DNA of 64,000 nt from Limanda limanda. Its lineage: Eukaryota; Chordata; Actinopteri; Pleuronectiformes; Pleuronectidae. The DNA lies in NCBI RefSeq assembly GCF_963576545.1, contig NC_083653.1:15287358-15351357 (forward strand). The letters are read 5' to 3'. Position 1 is the stretch's first letter. Every line of letters begins with the position of its first letter. The notes under the pieces are model-generated. The model worked only from the letters and a program-made list of their open reading frames with translations. It had not been told where the DNA came from and made no database searches. This document shows, piece after piece, positions 40,380 to 53,439 of the stretch. Position numbers and translations under genes: made by a program.

Positions 40380-43300
40380 GCTCTCTCCGTATGCTCATCT
40401 TATATAACCAATCAGAATGCCCAACACGTTTCTCTGTATGGATGCCGTTTCGTTTGGGTTCAGATTTCATCATTCAATCTGACACACAGTTTCGGGCCTG
40501 TTTGTATAGCTGAGATTCGGGTGATGTGTTTGTCTCTGGGCGATACACTTGTATGTAACCTGCTGAGAATATTCCTCGTTACTGTGCCGGGATACACTTA
40601 AATCATTGATTCGAATAACTAAAAACGGCTTTAAAAATCAATTTCAGTAATATTAAATGAACTGAAATGTAATAACGCCATGATGAAGCATCAGCAATAG
40701 AAAGTATCTGTATTCTGAGAGGGTCATTTGAGGTCTTTGCATTTTACCTCACAGGTTGAGCCCTCGCTTAGTGCAAAAAAACCTTCCACTCTTCACTTGA
40801 AGGCAACACATTACTGCTGCATTTCTCACTGAGTAGGTAGATAATAGTATTTCCAGGCAATAGAGCAGTTTACCACGCACAGGGCTGCATAATTACCATG
40901 GAGACGTACAGTAGCTGAGAGCGTCATCGCGAGGCAGGTTGAACGGGAGATAAAGGAGAAGTGGAGACACGGTGCTCCTCAGTTCACCGAGCTTCTCCTC
41001 CCTCGTCTCCGCCACTGAGCGGGAGTTGAATCAGTGGCCGTAGAATTAACACGAGCGAACGGGCCTCGCAGATGTTCCAAAAGTCAGTCAGACATCAATA
41101 ACTCCCGCTGAGCGCCTCTCGCTTTTTCTCTCCCTTAACTCTCCCTTCCCTCCTGCCTGTCTCTTTCTATCCGTCTCTTTGTCAGACTCTGTCCCTCTCC
41201 CCTTCAAACTGTGGCTGGATAACGCAGTCTGTTTGAAGCTGTGTGTTTCAGCCCGGCGGAGAGATGCATGGGCTACAGTGCGTTTGTGTATGCCGCTGCC
41301 GATGCGGCTACTTCTCTCTAGGCGTCTCCGGCTGTCACACATGTCTGCCGCTCTCTTCTCTCTGCCACTCACAGCTCTCATGCCCCGATCTCGGTGATTT
41401 GAGCCGGCCCTATTGATTATGTGTGATGCAGTTCTGCGTCCTATGGGGAGAGAGCGCCATGCCAGCAACACTCACATAACGAATCTCAGTGGGCACCGCT
41501 GACCTTTTGGCCTCAAATGTTGAGGGAAATGATCGCAGACATTTCCGCATTGAAAAAAAAAACAAGGTGTGAGTCCAGCTGAAGGAAATCTGGTGCTGGT
41601 TATCGTGCATCTTACTCACCCAGTTTGGCAATAAACCTGATTTCCCCCCGTAACCCCTGGAGTACCAAGCCACACACATAGTATTTGTCAGTTTTGACAA
41701 AACTGTTTGTTTATTTCTATGATCTTAACCGTGTGCATGTTTCTAATCATCTGCATGTACTGTACGTGCTGAATTCCATAATGATATACATTTCACTATT
41801 TAAATGGAATGATGACGCTAGAGTTTAATCTGTAGGATTTTGCATGTAGCGGAATGTTCCACTTTGCAAACAACGAAAAACGCCTCATCTCATCTTCTAG
41901 CATTCAGGAAAACCTATGGGGACCTTCAGTTAATGTGACAAAAAGGCCTTTCTTGTTCTAGGCTACTGTAGAAACATGGTGGTGCAACATGCAGGGGAGG
42001 AGGACCCGCTCTGGATGTAGATATTTGCTGTTTCTCCTTTGGAGGACTTGATCTACAAAGGAGTGGCATCTATAGACCTATTCCCCGAAATGAGACAGTG
42101 TGGTCTAAAGAGGCTTTCTTGTTTGTGTCAACAGCTTGTCTTGCTTCTACCATCTGATGGTTTCTCCTTGGACTTGGCACTCAACCACCCGCATAGCTAG
42201 CCCTTTAGTTTTGGCACCCAAGTGCAATGAATCCTGGGATAGAATCATTCCATGGATCCTTTGTTGCCGGGAATGGAAGGATGCATCACCTGCATTAGAA
42301 GGGGCATGTGAAATGGGAACAGCCTATATTTGCACCACTGGGCATCAATCAGTCTTAAAATGCAGCCTCTTTATTGGAGCACAGCCATTAAGGGTTCATG
42401 AAGGGTAATTAGAAGACAGCAATTCCTAATTTCAGTGGATAATACACTGATATAATCATCATTACGAACATTATATTTGATTTGTGCTAATAAATCTTCC
42501 CAAATCCGGTACATAAGCTGAACAATGCATAGAGAACAGGGACACTTATCTTTAATAAATGTTCTATTCTGACGTTCTTGCTTGTTCCAGAGGTTTTGGT
42601 CAAAATCCCACAGCACAATAAATATGCAGCTACAACCATTAGCTTGCAGCTAAGACAGGAAAAAGGAGGAAACAGCTAGTTTGGCTCTGTCCAGAGTTAA
42701 GACGTTTAACCTACCAGCTCACTAGTTAACATGATTTATATCATTAGTTTATTGTGTAAATAAACCAAAGTGTAAAATCAGCGATTTGTAGTTTATGGGG
42801 TTTTGTGCAGAATGATTTCTCAAGCTTTATACTGTACTGTACTGGGTGGTCGATTGTATTACCTGTGGAGCAGAGAGCAGACAGCAGAGAAGGATAAGTG
42901 TTGACTCTTTGTGCCAAGACTTGTGTTTTATCACGTAAGGGATTGTGGTGGCGACCTCTGTTGAGTTAGTGGCGTCTGTTTTGGCCTCGAGTTGGGGAGG
43001 GATCCTTCACGTTCCCTCCACATAGCCATAGTAAACGATTCTTTGGTTTCTAATATTTCATAACAGATGTGGTCAAGGTAAACAATAAGTCTCCCCACTT
43101 AGCAGGGGTAAAGGTATTACATTGCATCAGTGTCCTCAGTGTATCTGGTTGATTTAACTTTAATAATGTGAGTAATATACTTGTTCTGACTTATCCTGTG
43201 TACAACTCTGTTCACTAAAGTAAAGTTGACTTCTGTTGACCTCACATGTGCAGTAGAGCAATACAGGAACCAACCACCATCAGTACTGTAACGTGTTGGA

Positions 43301-45430
43301 GTTAGATGTGTACTTATCCTACATGTTCTGAGACATTTTTGGAGACATAAGCTTTGTGTTCTAAGATATTACAGATCTTACTTGGTAAATGATATTAGTA
43401 TTTCAGTTCTTTTCATGAAGTTTTGGGGAATCTGACACAATGCCGGTTGAATTCTTCCGGAAGGGGGTCATGTGATAGGAGCCTTGCGAATTAGCGAAAG
43501 CTACGTCGTAACAGATAAAGACCTGTGTTTTCAAATGTAGTTGTTTGGATATTGACACTAATGTTGGGCACTTCTTGAAAGATTTCTCTCTCTGCTTTTG
43601 TTCTTTTGCAATCCCAGTCTCATCCTGGAAAGTAGTGTCATCATGGATGATGATGAAAGCTTTGGCTAGATTACCCCAGACTAACTTGTTTTACTAATTT
43701 CATTTCACCGGCCAAATGAATCTAATGTAGCAGGGTTTTAAGTGAAATCAACAAGTACTTATAAAGTAGTCAGTTGCCTAGATTTTTTTTTTGAAGTAAC
43801 ATCAACTCGAAACATTTTGCACATTGTGATGCTTTTGTCACTTGTCTAATCTTGCTGTAATTCAGAGGCTATTCTTTTGTGATACTGTCCTAAATAAAAA
43901 TCTGCACTTGCAGCCACACATTGATATGCTGATTCGAGTTGGTCCAAACTAGGCCAACATCCCACATGTCTTCAAAGGCTGCGAGACAAAAAAACACACA
44001 CACACACACATTGTAGTTTTTTTTTTCCTCAGCAAGGATTCACGGAGAATTACGATCTTTTTAAAATTTGACTAGAACAGCAAGTTCTGTGGTTAATTAG
44101 TTCAAGAAATAGTGCACATCCAGCCTGAGGCTTTATTAGCAGAGAATCAGATTGAGCTGTGATTAATCTGTGCTGTGGTGAAATTGAAGTAAAGGGGCAC
44201 AACTTATAGGTTGAAAACTCCCCTCGAGTGAGTGCAGATTGAATTCACCCCCGCCCGGGAAAGAAAATCTCTCCCACTCCCTTTTTTTTCTCTCTCCAGC
44301 GTCTCCATCACTTACTTTCTCTAATGCAATTCAGCAAGGTGACAATAATGTGGCCCGCATGCAAAACCTGTTGGCCGTATGCAAAAACACAGTCACTCAA
44401 CTCCCGGGGTAGACAAAGCCGATAAGATGGCAGTGATGAGGGAGAAAGGCTGATGGCTAGAGGTGGATGCGGAGGACTCTCATTTCAATTTGCGTAACTC
44501 TTTCATAAATCATGTGGAGAGATAGCTATCTGCATTCGTCTCTTCCGCGGAGGATGTCGTCCTTGCGAGTCATTTTTCCTCGAGACGGCCATGCAGCTGC
44601 ACAAAAGTTGTGCCAAGTGACGTCTTTTATTGTTCTCTCCCTCTTGAATTATGCCCTTTTTAATTGTTGCGCTCCCTTTCCGGACTCAATCGCTCTTCCT
44701 CTCCGTGTATTTCCGTCTCTCCAACTGTGGCAGCGGCGTGACTCAGGCACACTGATAGGCTGACTGACTCTTCCACTCTGTTCTCTCTTTTCCACGACAC
44801 ATCACAAGTGTCATGAACTTGGGGGGTTGATAAAAGGGAAGGGTAATGGAGGTGAGGCGGGGGGAGATTGACAGAGCTGCAGAGACACGCTGAGGAAAGA
44901 CGGAGATAAACTTTTGACTTCTAGGTCGAGTATAAGGAATCTGCCTGAAGATAAAGGCAGTACGAATATTAAACCGAGGCAGGGGGAAAAAATGCCTCTT
45001 TTTTTTTGTGTCGTGGTGTGTGAGTGCAAGTTGTGTCAATGGCAGTGAACATTTCTCTTAGCAATGAGAAGACGGTGTTCAGCCAAGTGATAATGAATGG
45101 TCAATGTACTATTGGTGAACGAATAACCCACGAATGATCCTATAGCGGTTTTGCAGCGTCTGCCCTGTGATACCACAACATGAAACTGTTGTAACACTCA
45201 TGCTCATAAAGATCTACAACAGAAATATACTCACATCAACCACATCAGGGGAAATTGCCGTGTTGCAGCAGCAGAGACGACATCAGTAATAGTCATAAGA
45301 TGTAAAAATGCAATATAACCACAAGGAAATATAATAGAAATAGTATACAGTATAGCGTGAACAGAATATATTCAGTGTAAACTGATCAGCATTCACTCAT
45401 ACAAAATGTCACCACCTTTTACATGGAGCA
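40380..45430. other. Intergenic, no gene identified
   Basis: Five kilobases contain no exon I recognise. The segment 40900-41480 is more GC-rich and CT-rich and could be regulatory. A minus-strand open frame at 42371-42616 has a weak retrotransposon flavour. Short CA runs lie near 43994-44010. Confidence 0.45.
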
Positions 45431-45434
45431 TAAT

Positions 45435-45610
45435 ATCCTCCCCCAAGGTTTGTTGGTTTGTTAGTCAGCAGGACTACGCAAAAACTACTTGGCAGATTGT
45501 CAAGAAACTTGGTGGCAGTTGCAGTGTGAGTCAGGGAAGCATTAATTATATTTTTGGTGCAGATTCTAATCAGGAGGTGGAGCTAGGATTGTACCTCATG
45601 TTTCCCCCCC
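45435..45610 (+). repeat. Dispersed repeat family A, short copy
   Basis: TCCCCCAAGGTTTGTTGGTT, CAGCAGGACTACGCAAAAAC, AAGAAACTTGGTGGCAG and TTTTTGGTGCAGATTCTAAT follow the family order. The copy lacks the right-hand end. Confidence 0.6.
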
Positions 45611-45619
45611 GATCATAGG

Positions 45620-47670
45620 CACGTGCAGTGTATTTCCTCTTATACACACACAACTACGTTTCACATCAAAAGACACACATGAATTTCAGTATCATACCTC
45701 ACACACACATACAGAAGTGAAGCAATCTATCGAGTTCTATTTCAATCAGTTGTCAGACTCCGTGTGTTGCCTGCGTTACTATGTGACTTTGCCATGATAC
45801 CTTCTCTGCCAGTGAATCATTTCCCAAAGTCAAATGATGTAAATCTATGTAAAACCCCCCTGGAGTGACGCACACGAGCCAGTTGCATTTACATGTTTGA
45901 AGTGTGTGTGTGTGTGTGTATAAGAAATCATATAAAAGAGCATTATTAGAGATGGTTCTCCATAAAAAAATGTATAGAATAGATGCATAAGGATTTCAGT
46001 TTTGCAGGTGCAGAGAAACACACGACCAGGCAGGAACCCATTGGTTGAGAGAGTAATATTTGTTGGGAGGTTTATTAGTTTTGGGAGAGGATGAGCACTT
46101 CGTACAATACTGTCACTTTTTTGGCCATCGGCCATCCTTTGCTGCAATGCAGTAGATCACATCTGCAACAGTGTAAAGGGATCAAACTTTGAGTCTTTCT
46201 TCTCTGTGATAAATATTGGAAGCCGAGCGACTGAGACCAAATAAATTTGAAACTATTGCCCCAGTGCTTGAAAAACGTTCAGGGGTGAATTATTCACCGA
46301 AGCATCCTGATGAAAAAGTCGTTAATCAGTCCATCCGAGCCCGAATGGAAACACATTGTTCAAACACTGCAGAGAGGTATAAATGATGGCTGGAATAAAC
46401 GACGACAATCTTATTAAAGGGGCCAACAGCATGTAATCTCCTTCCTCTTTCCCCCCCGTCCCCTCTGTCTCCCTGTTACTTGTTCTTATTCTTGCTCCTT
46501 CAAATATGCAAAGGAGGCATTTTTCTCCCGCGCTGTAATGAGCTCAAAATATGCAAAGCAGATCAAAAGTTGGAATTTAATAAGTTTCATACTCACAACA
46601 AATTAGGTTTTTATGGAGGTGTCTCCTCCCTCTAGTGGAATACATTTATGAGCTCGCACATGTTTAATTACCGAGCATCAAAGCTGACCTTGGAACCATC
46701 AATTTAAATAAAAGCCACATTTTTCAAGACAATTACACCCCCCCGGTCAATGAGGGGATTGTAAAACTGGAGAATGGAGAGGTCAAACACGAGCAGGTTC
46801 GTACCAGCGACTCTGCTCCGCTGAACTGATATAACCTCTGATATCTGCAGAGGTCTAATGTCTGCAACACAGTGTGTCAGTCTCTGAAACCCACAGCCAT
46901 TTATGAGACTAGGCCTGCTGAGTCACACCCACACACACACTCGTACCCACACAAACACACAAACATAAACGAAGATGCCGCAAGCTCGGTGTTCACAACC
47001 TGTATCTCTGCATGAATGTGTAGTAGGTGATATGCAAGTGTGCACGCACATGTGCATACATGTATGTCTTTCTCTTTGGTTGCGTGTCAATGAGTAATCA
47101 TCGTGTCATTATGACAGCACACATCTTGTTCAACCGGGATAATTTTTTAATGCCAAGCGAGAACCCTCAGGTGATGCATTAGCCCTAACTCAGAAAATAT
47201 ATTGTGAATAAGGCTTGGGCAGGTAATGTTCCTCCTGAGAGTGGCTGGGTTTTAAAGACTGGGTTTTTTCTTCACCTCTTTTCAAAGGATGGCCCCTGCA
47301 GGATGGCATTATGGGCTCACGGCAGGAAACACATGGTTATGATAATAATGACCCTATTTTAGTTATGCTAAAAAGAGTGAACGATATGTACAGCTAGAAT
47401 GTACATTGTGGGTTTTTGGCAAGTGTTCATTTCGCACCCACCAACCACACACCATATACCCACTCACATGCCGCCATCACGTACAAAATCATACACCCGT
47501 TTGAGCTCATGCACGCACAGAGTCTCATCTTCCATGGGATTGAATTAGAAGAGAAAAATCTGCTTAGCACTTTTTTCTGCTGAGGTGCTGAGCAGCTCTT
47601 CATATCCTGCCTCTGAGATGGAAGAATGAATCATGGCTTCCGAGAAAATACTCAATTGCCGTCCGGGGAG
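45620..47670. other. Intergenic with a candidate enhancer-like block
   Basis: No gene is supported. Non-repetitive AT-rich sequence at 46380-46760 carries two identical octamer-like sites. A short TG run lies at 45902-45920, and mixed CA-rich sequence at 46925-46970. Confidence 0.45.
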
Positions 47671-48003
47671 AGGCAGTGGACTAGTGGCAGAAACTTGGAC
47701 TATGGGCAGAAAAGGTCTGTGATTTGTCTCTGGTTCGACTCCACGGAGAAACAACAAAAAGACGAACCTGGATTGATCTGTCCAAAAATCCAAGAGGATT
47801 CTCCCTACCCTGTCTAGTGCCCCTGAGCAAGGCACCTTACTCCCCCAACATCTGCTCCCCGGGCGCCGTGCCCACTGCTCTGTGTGTCCGGCACCAGATG
47901 GATTAAAAGCAGAGGTTAAATTTCCCCTCCTTGCATGAGCATGAGAGTGCTTGTGCATGTCTGTGCATGTGTTTGGGACCAATAAATGTATCTTAATCTT
48001 AAC
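47671..48003 (+). mobile_element. tRNA-derived SINE, near full length
   Basis: A box TGGACTAGTGG (47677-47687) and B box GGTTCGACTCC (47732-47742) form a 66-bp tRNA-like head. The body has the common fish block CCCTGAGCAAGGCACCTTAC and CCCCGGGCGCCG, then GGATTAAAAGCAGAGGTTAA, ending ACCAATAAATGTATC with an ATCTT-type tail. The Pol III boxes are intact, so this copy is younger-looking than the other SINEs here. Confidence 0.8.
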
Positions 48004-49605
48004 GTTAAAGCCACCCTCAAAATGTAATGGTTGAATCCCAGCAATGTACAAGTGGGGGGTTTGGCAGAGTGCCTTCAGTCTGTTGACCGAGTTGAACATG
48101 TCTTCTTCTACTTCTTCAGATAAGCTAGAGAGCATCAGTCGGCAGATGGGTCAAACCGCTGTTCAAAGTAGGTATCGTAAGTGCTGATCTACGTCATAGC
48201 AACAACATTTGTAAAATCCCTTCCTCTTTAACAACTCTTTCTATTGAGCTGAATTGCAGAGCTTTTATTTTGAAAAGTTGTGAATGTGGGTTTGAAGATT
48301 GTGTTGATCGCTTAACATACCTCGGAAATAGCCAACATGCGATCTTACATAAAAAAAAATGTGAACAGTGATAAAGCCAATACTGTTTAATTCTGAGAAA
48401 CACTGACACTAAACTCTTCATTATAGATAAACCATGTAGGATGAACACAAAGTTTCCTAACTTCACTCTGCAGCGTTGACTCTGCACGCAACGTCCAGCA
48501 CAGAAACAATAAAAAGTGACAGTATATTGTAGAACTGTTTGAGGAGGACTCACTACTGACATGGTATCATTCTGAAGTAGATCTGGAGCTTTAACACAGG
48601 ACACGCGAACAGGACGGTTTGGAACAGTAACTGCACAACAAAGAGGGTTGATAATTACTGTCTGTTAGCCTGAGCTATGAGTTTAACATCCTCTCTGTCA
48701 GAAGCGGGAAGCCTCAGTTTGATCTACTTAATCTGAAGGCTGCAGATTCAGTTTCCGTACATACTTGTGGATTTTTTCTCTGAAAACCGAACATCCTTGT
48801 CTTCCTATCAATTTGAGTAAAATCCTGTCATGTGCCTCGTGCCTTTTTCCCGGGCCGGGGCGCAGCTTGGTGTGTAAAGTGCCTGAAGTGAAGTCAGACC
48901 TCATCAGCAACAATCAAGGTGAGGTCCCTCTCCCCAGGCAAAGCCAAGCCATGGGCCACATGTTTCTCACTCACTGCCCTGCCTTGCATCAGGTTCTGAT
49001 CATAGCCACAACAAGAGACACAGCATTGGAAAGACAGCCGGCTGCAGCGCTCGGGGGCTGAGGCAAACGCTGCAAAACTTTGCATCAGGATTTCTTTTTG
49101 GTAGAGAGAGGGGGGGGTGTCCAACATTGCTTAAAAGTATAAGAAAGACTGTGTGGGAGTCGGTAACATTCCAAACTTTTGTGATTTCCTCGGTCGCTAC
49201 GTTAGTGCTTTTGCCTAATGGCCTAAAAAAGCCATTGATCGCCGCTGCTCTGCCGGCTACGGAGCCACGAGCTACATCACAAGTGTGTCTGCTGCGAGTC
49301 TGTATCCAGCCGTGATGAATGGAAGTGCTTCGGTACTCCCCCATCAGGAGACATGCTTTCCTGTTGTCCTGCCCATTAATGCATTATAAATGAGCCCACT
49401 AGCATCTTCAGAGAGACACGTGAGTTCTGCGAGACACCACAGACCAGCGCTTCCTGTCTTCCAGTAAGGAGCACCCGATACCGCGTGACCTGGTCAGCAG
49501 GAAACCATGTGACGCAGCAGTCCAGAACCACCAGACCAAAGAACGGCAGCAGATTTAAGGAGCAAAAAAAGAAAACTGTGAATTAAATTCTCTCCTCGCT
49601 TTGTT
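48004..49605. other. Intergenic, no gene identified
   Basis: Unique-looking sequence. The open frames on both strands (for example 48194-48604 on -) show no recognisable domain. Confidence 0.45.
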
Positions 49606-49609
49606 TTGA

Positions 49610-50055
49610 CTCAGAAACTTTAAACATATATTTATTGGTTTTATACATTTACATCAATTAACATACGTACAAGAACCTTCCCAAACCTGAACATATGGCA
49701 GTATAAAATGACAGTAAATAATACAAAAATTGCTAAGTTATGATTAAGACATAAATTCAAGACGGACAAAAAATTACAATGAAAATACAAATTTAGTTTA
49801 AACTAAATTAAAACAAAAAAATTCAATAAATATATATATATAAGATAAATAAAATACAGTCACAAAGATGGAACAGTACAGCACACATTCCTCACAACAG
49901 ATTAGTCACTTCACATTTCCAATGCCTCTTCAATGTCACCATTCTTAATAAAGTCCAATAACATCTCCCAGATATTGTAGAATTTAAAAGCTTTCTTCCT
50001 AACCATATAAGTTAACTTCTCAAGAGCCAAACTCCACGTTAAGTTTTTTACAATT
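49610..50055 (-). mobile_element. 5'-truncated L1-like LINE, ORF2 end and 3'UTR, minus strand
   Basis: On -, an open frame from about 50054 to the stop at 49911 reads LALEKLTYMVRKKAFKFYN, then IWEMLLDFIKNGDIEEALEM. The order of aromatic and basic residues and the conserved Trp are those of the extreme C-terminus of L1-type ORF2. An A-rich 3'UTR of about 300 bases follows, with AATAAA motifs on - at about 49827 and 49635. The bulk of the element is missing. Confidence 0.6.
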
Positions 50056-50810
50056 CAACAATTTAATTGAACAGCTCAGCAACAATCAGCATCGCCACCA
50101 ATCATTCATCTTACAGTAGTTCCTGTACAGTAGTCAAATCAGCGAGACAGTAAAGCCACAGCCTACATGAAATTTTCATACGAAGTGATCATCTGACTTG
50201 CAAAGAAGTCACATGCTGACACGTGTGTTCTCTGTTGGAGCCGTGGCTGCCTCATTTCCCTCTCAGAGTCGCATTAGGGAGCTGGATTTTTGGGAAAACC
50301 TTCTCCAGGTATACGCACTGACGAAAAAAATCCTGTCCTTTTAATCTACGGCACAACCACAGTGGTGCCACGTTTGATGTCTGAGCCCAGAACTCCCAGC
50401 TGAAGCGCCGAAGCACTTTGAAGTCGTTTGTTGTGCAGGCGCAACGGCAAATTCATTTAATGTTCCGATAGTTGCAGCGTATCGCTTGATGGGTTTTAAG
50501 CTTGAAAGCTAAAGCTCTGTGAGAGAGGGAATAAAGATTTCTCTCTTTAAACCCCCCCGGCTCTGTGCTGTTTGCCACCATATGGTCTCTGATGCTGCAG
50601 CCCGTCCCATGCTAATGGCAGCCGCTAGCTATCTCTTACATACATGGAGCATAAGTAGAGCACACACAACATTAGCCTGACTGAGAGAGAGAGAAAGAGA
50701 GGCCGTGCTGTGATCCACTTTGGTTGGTAAAGCCCCAGAGCGAGCGCTGTGGTAATATGAACAGCAGCAGACATGCTCGCACACCACAGACACACATATA
50801 GAGACACACC
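50056..50810. other. Intergenic, no gene identified
   Basis: Mixed-composition sequence with no recognised repeat or exon. Confidence 0.45.
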
Positions 50811-50813
50811 TGC

Positions 50814-50815
<2 letters not shown>

Positions 50816-50869
<54 letters not shown>

Positions 50870-50876
50870 ACACACG
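50816..50876. repeat. (CA)n microsatellite
   Basis: About 60 bp of CA with a CTC interruption near 50862. Confidence 0.95.
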
Positions 50877-51303
50877 CAAAGCTGCACTGGGAGAGTGGGA
50901 GCCACAATGGAAACTCTGAGTCATGAGCTCTCCTTTGCCATTCTGAACCTAAATCATTGTGGCATTGAGTCACTACAGGGCTTCCTGTGTGTCCATCTGC
51001 GTGTCTGCGAGTGAGAGTGTGGACCAACACAATCCACAGTCTGGACCCTGCGTATTTAAAGATGTGTGCAGGGTTTTTATTCGGTATGCGCCCGGCCTCA
51101 CCTTATTTCCAGTGTTTCCCTTCATATCCAGAACGTGCTCGGGGGATTGTGCAGACTAAGGCAATACAACTGATGTGTGTGTGCAGCGTGTGTTTGCAGA
51201 TACAGTATGTTAAGACCGAGGGGAAACTCCTTTTATGAGATCAGTGGAAACTGCACATACTGTATTCTGTGCTGATGAAGAACTTATGGGCTGTATTGAT
51301 TGA

Positions 51304-51401
51304 AAGAGAAGATAAGATAAGAGAAGAGAAGAGAAGAGAAGAGAAGAGAAGAGAAGAGAAGAGAAGAGAAGAGAAGAGAAGAGAAGAGAAGAGAAGAGAA
51401 G
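51304..51401 (+). repeat. (AAGAG)n minisatellite
   Basis: About 98 bp of the same pentamer found at 39411, with AAGAT variants at its left end. The identical unit at two sites 12 kb apart may be coincidence or seeding from a shared element. Confidence 0.97.
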
Positions 51402-53435
51402 TTGTACTTTTAAGCGCAGACTTCAGCCCCAACAAGAGTGTGGTAGGCAGCTTGTCTTACAGATGAAGGTTGTACCGTAGGCAGTCGAGGATGCTGCAAA
51501 TAGCAACAGAGAGGGGGATTTTTATTTCTCTCTTATTACCGCCTCACACGTCTTTCTCTTGCTCACCTCTCACGTCTCCAAAACACGCTCGCTCGCACTC
51601 ACACCACGCTTACTCTCACTTTTCTCCTCGAGTTTCAATGCGTTCCGATCGTACATAATAGGGTTGACATGTCAACACAACTCTGGTCACCAATCACGCA
51701 CTTTCCGCCGAGATAATGAGGGCTTTTAACATTCCTGTGGCGGCGACAAGATTGTACAAATGCACGCCGGCGCATGCATGCACACGCGCATGCACAGTCA
51801 AGGGGGGGGGGGGGATCTGCAGAGGGCATAATGACCTGTGGCGGGCGCTGAGATGTGGTTGCAGTGGCTTGATAAGCAGGAGGCCGACATGAAAACCAAC
51901 TTGATAAAGCTTTATACATTGTTGCTCCTGCTTCCTGGCCGTGTTCTGCTCCAGCTTGATGCTATCACGCGGCACTTGGCAGCCGGCGAGCAGTCATGGT
52001 AACGCACTTCCCACACAATTTAAAGATAGCATTTATAGACCAGTCACCGGCCGCGTATATTGTAGTTTCGTGGCGTTGAGAAAAGCACTGTAGGAATAGA
52101 CACTTAAAACCAACAGTGTTATTGAGTTCATGCTGTGGCCTCTCTCGATCATTCTAAGCAATCAGAGAAGATTGTGTCGAGCACCAAACACCCCTCCGAG
52201 ACCGCAGTGAACATTTATTTTGAAGCCTCACTATTGCCAGTTGTTGATCAGGAGTTGTCTCGGTGCGAGCGAGGGGACCTGAGTGGATGCGAGAATCTGT
52301 AGGAGTGATTATGAGACAGGAAGGTGGGAGGCTCTGAAACTGAAACCAGCCCCAAATGGAATCAGATGCATGTGCAGCCAACCGCCATCAGCCCACTGCT
52401 CGCTGCCTAAAAGCTTCTGACCTTTGAGAATTAGACGGATATGGAAAATGTTGCTGAACAGGGTTTGAACGCACAAGTGGCCTGCATGAGTCTGCACATG
52501 CACACACACGCACAGGTTCTTGGCCCCTGTGAATATGCAAAGACAAAACACAAATGCATGCACCTTTAGGAGGTACACACATACACACACAGTTGCACCT
52601 GATTATTTTTTGTTTATATCGTGATCCTGCAGAAAGAGCAGGTAGCAGATGAGTGTTTTGACTTTCCTTCACTCCAGGCAGGCAGACCAGGAGAAATGAA
52701 GTGGCTGGCTGCCTCATGGCTGGATGACTCATCCCCATTGATGAGCTTAACAGCCATCAATTCCACTCTGGGGAGTGAGGCCCAGCACTCTCTCCCACCC
52801 GCTGCACTTCTGCCTGGGCTAGGCTTCCTCTACACTCCCCCTCTCCCAGCAGAAGGCCTGGAGCTTAAATTAGAGCTCTGGCAGTGGGCCACGAGAGCGA
52901 GAGTGTGTGTGAGAGAGAGAGAGGGGAGCAGTGAGCAGGCAGCAACCATTCATTCTTCTGGAAGCCTGAGTCAGATTCATTGTAACACACAGACAGGGCT
53001 GGGGGCCGGCCTACAGTGGGGCCTGCTCCTTTTTCCACAATGGAGCGGTGCTAGTCTTCTTCTGCAGGAAGGTTCCATCACAGCCGGAGAAAGAGAAACT
53101 GCTGTCAGAATGCAACTCTGCACAAACTGGAGATACTTTTACGGCTTGTCTGTTGATTTTAGTGTTTCATCTTTATCATCCACACATAAAAGACTGTTTC
53201 ATTAAAGAGCTATAATAATATGGAGAAGGATTTATCCTCAGATTTGAGACTTTGCTTTGATTCTGTACACGTTGTACATAATTTATTGGTGTTTTTTTGT
53301 ACAGCAGCTTAACGCTTATATACAAATGGAAACAAACACTTCAACAGCACATGCACACATAACAGTTTTTATTTAAAAAACCCAAAGTAGGGACCATGTA
53401 CACTATAAAACTCCCAGTTTGAATCCATCCAGGGA
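51402..53435. other. Intergenic, includes longest non-repeat open frame
   Basis: A G run lies at 51802-51813 and a short (GA)n near 52908-52925. A 194-residue open frame at 52621-53205 on + has no recognisable domain and is described as a finding, not a gene. Confidence 0.4.
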
Positions 53436-53439
53436 CCTT

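Noticed and set aside
47677..47742. tRNA gene suggested by A and B boxes
   Set aside because: The body continues into a SINE-specific sequence with an ATCTT tail, and no cloverleaf with an acceptor stem was apparent.
47545..48135. 196-residue minus-strand frame
   Set aside because: Most of it is antisense to the SINE at 47671-48003.
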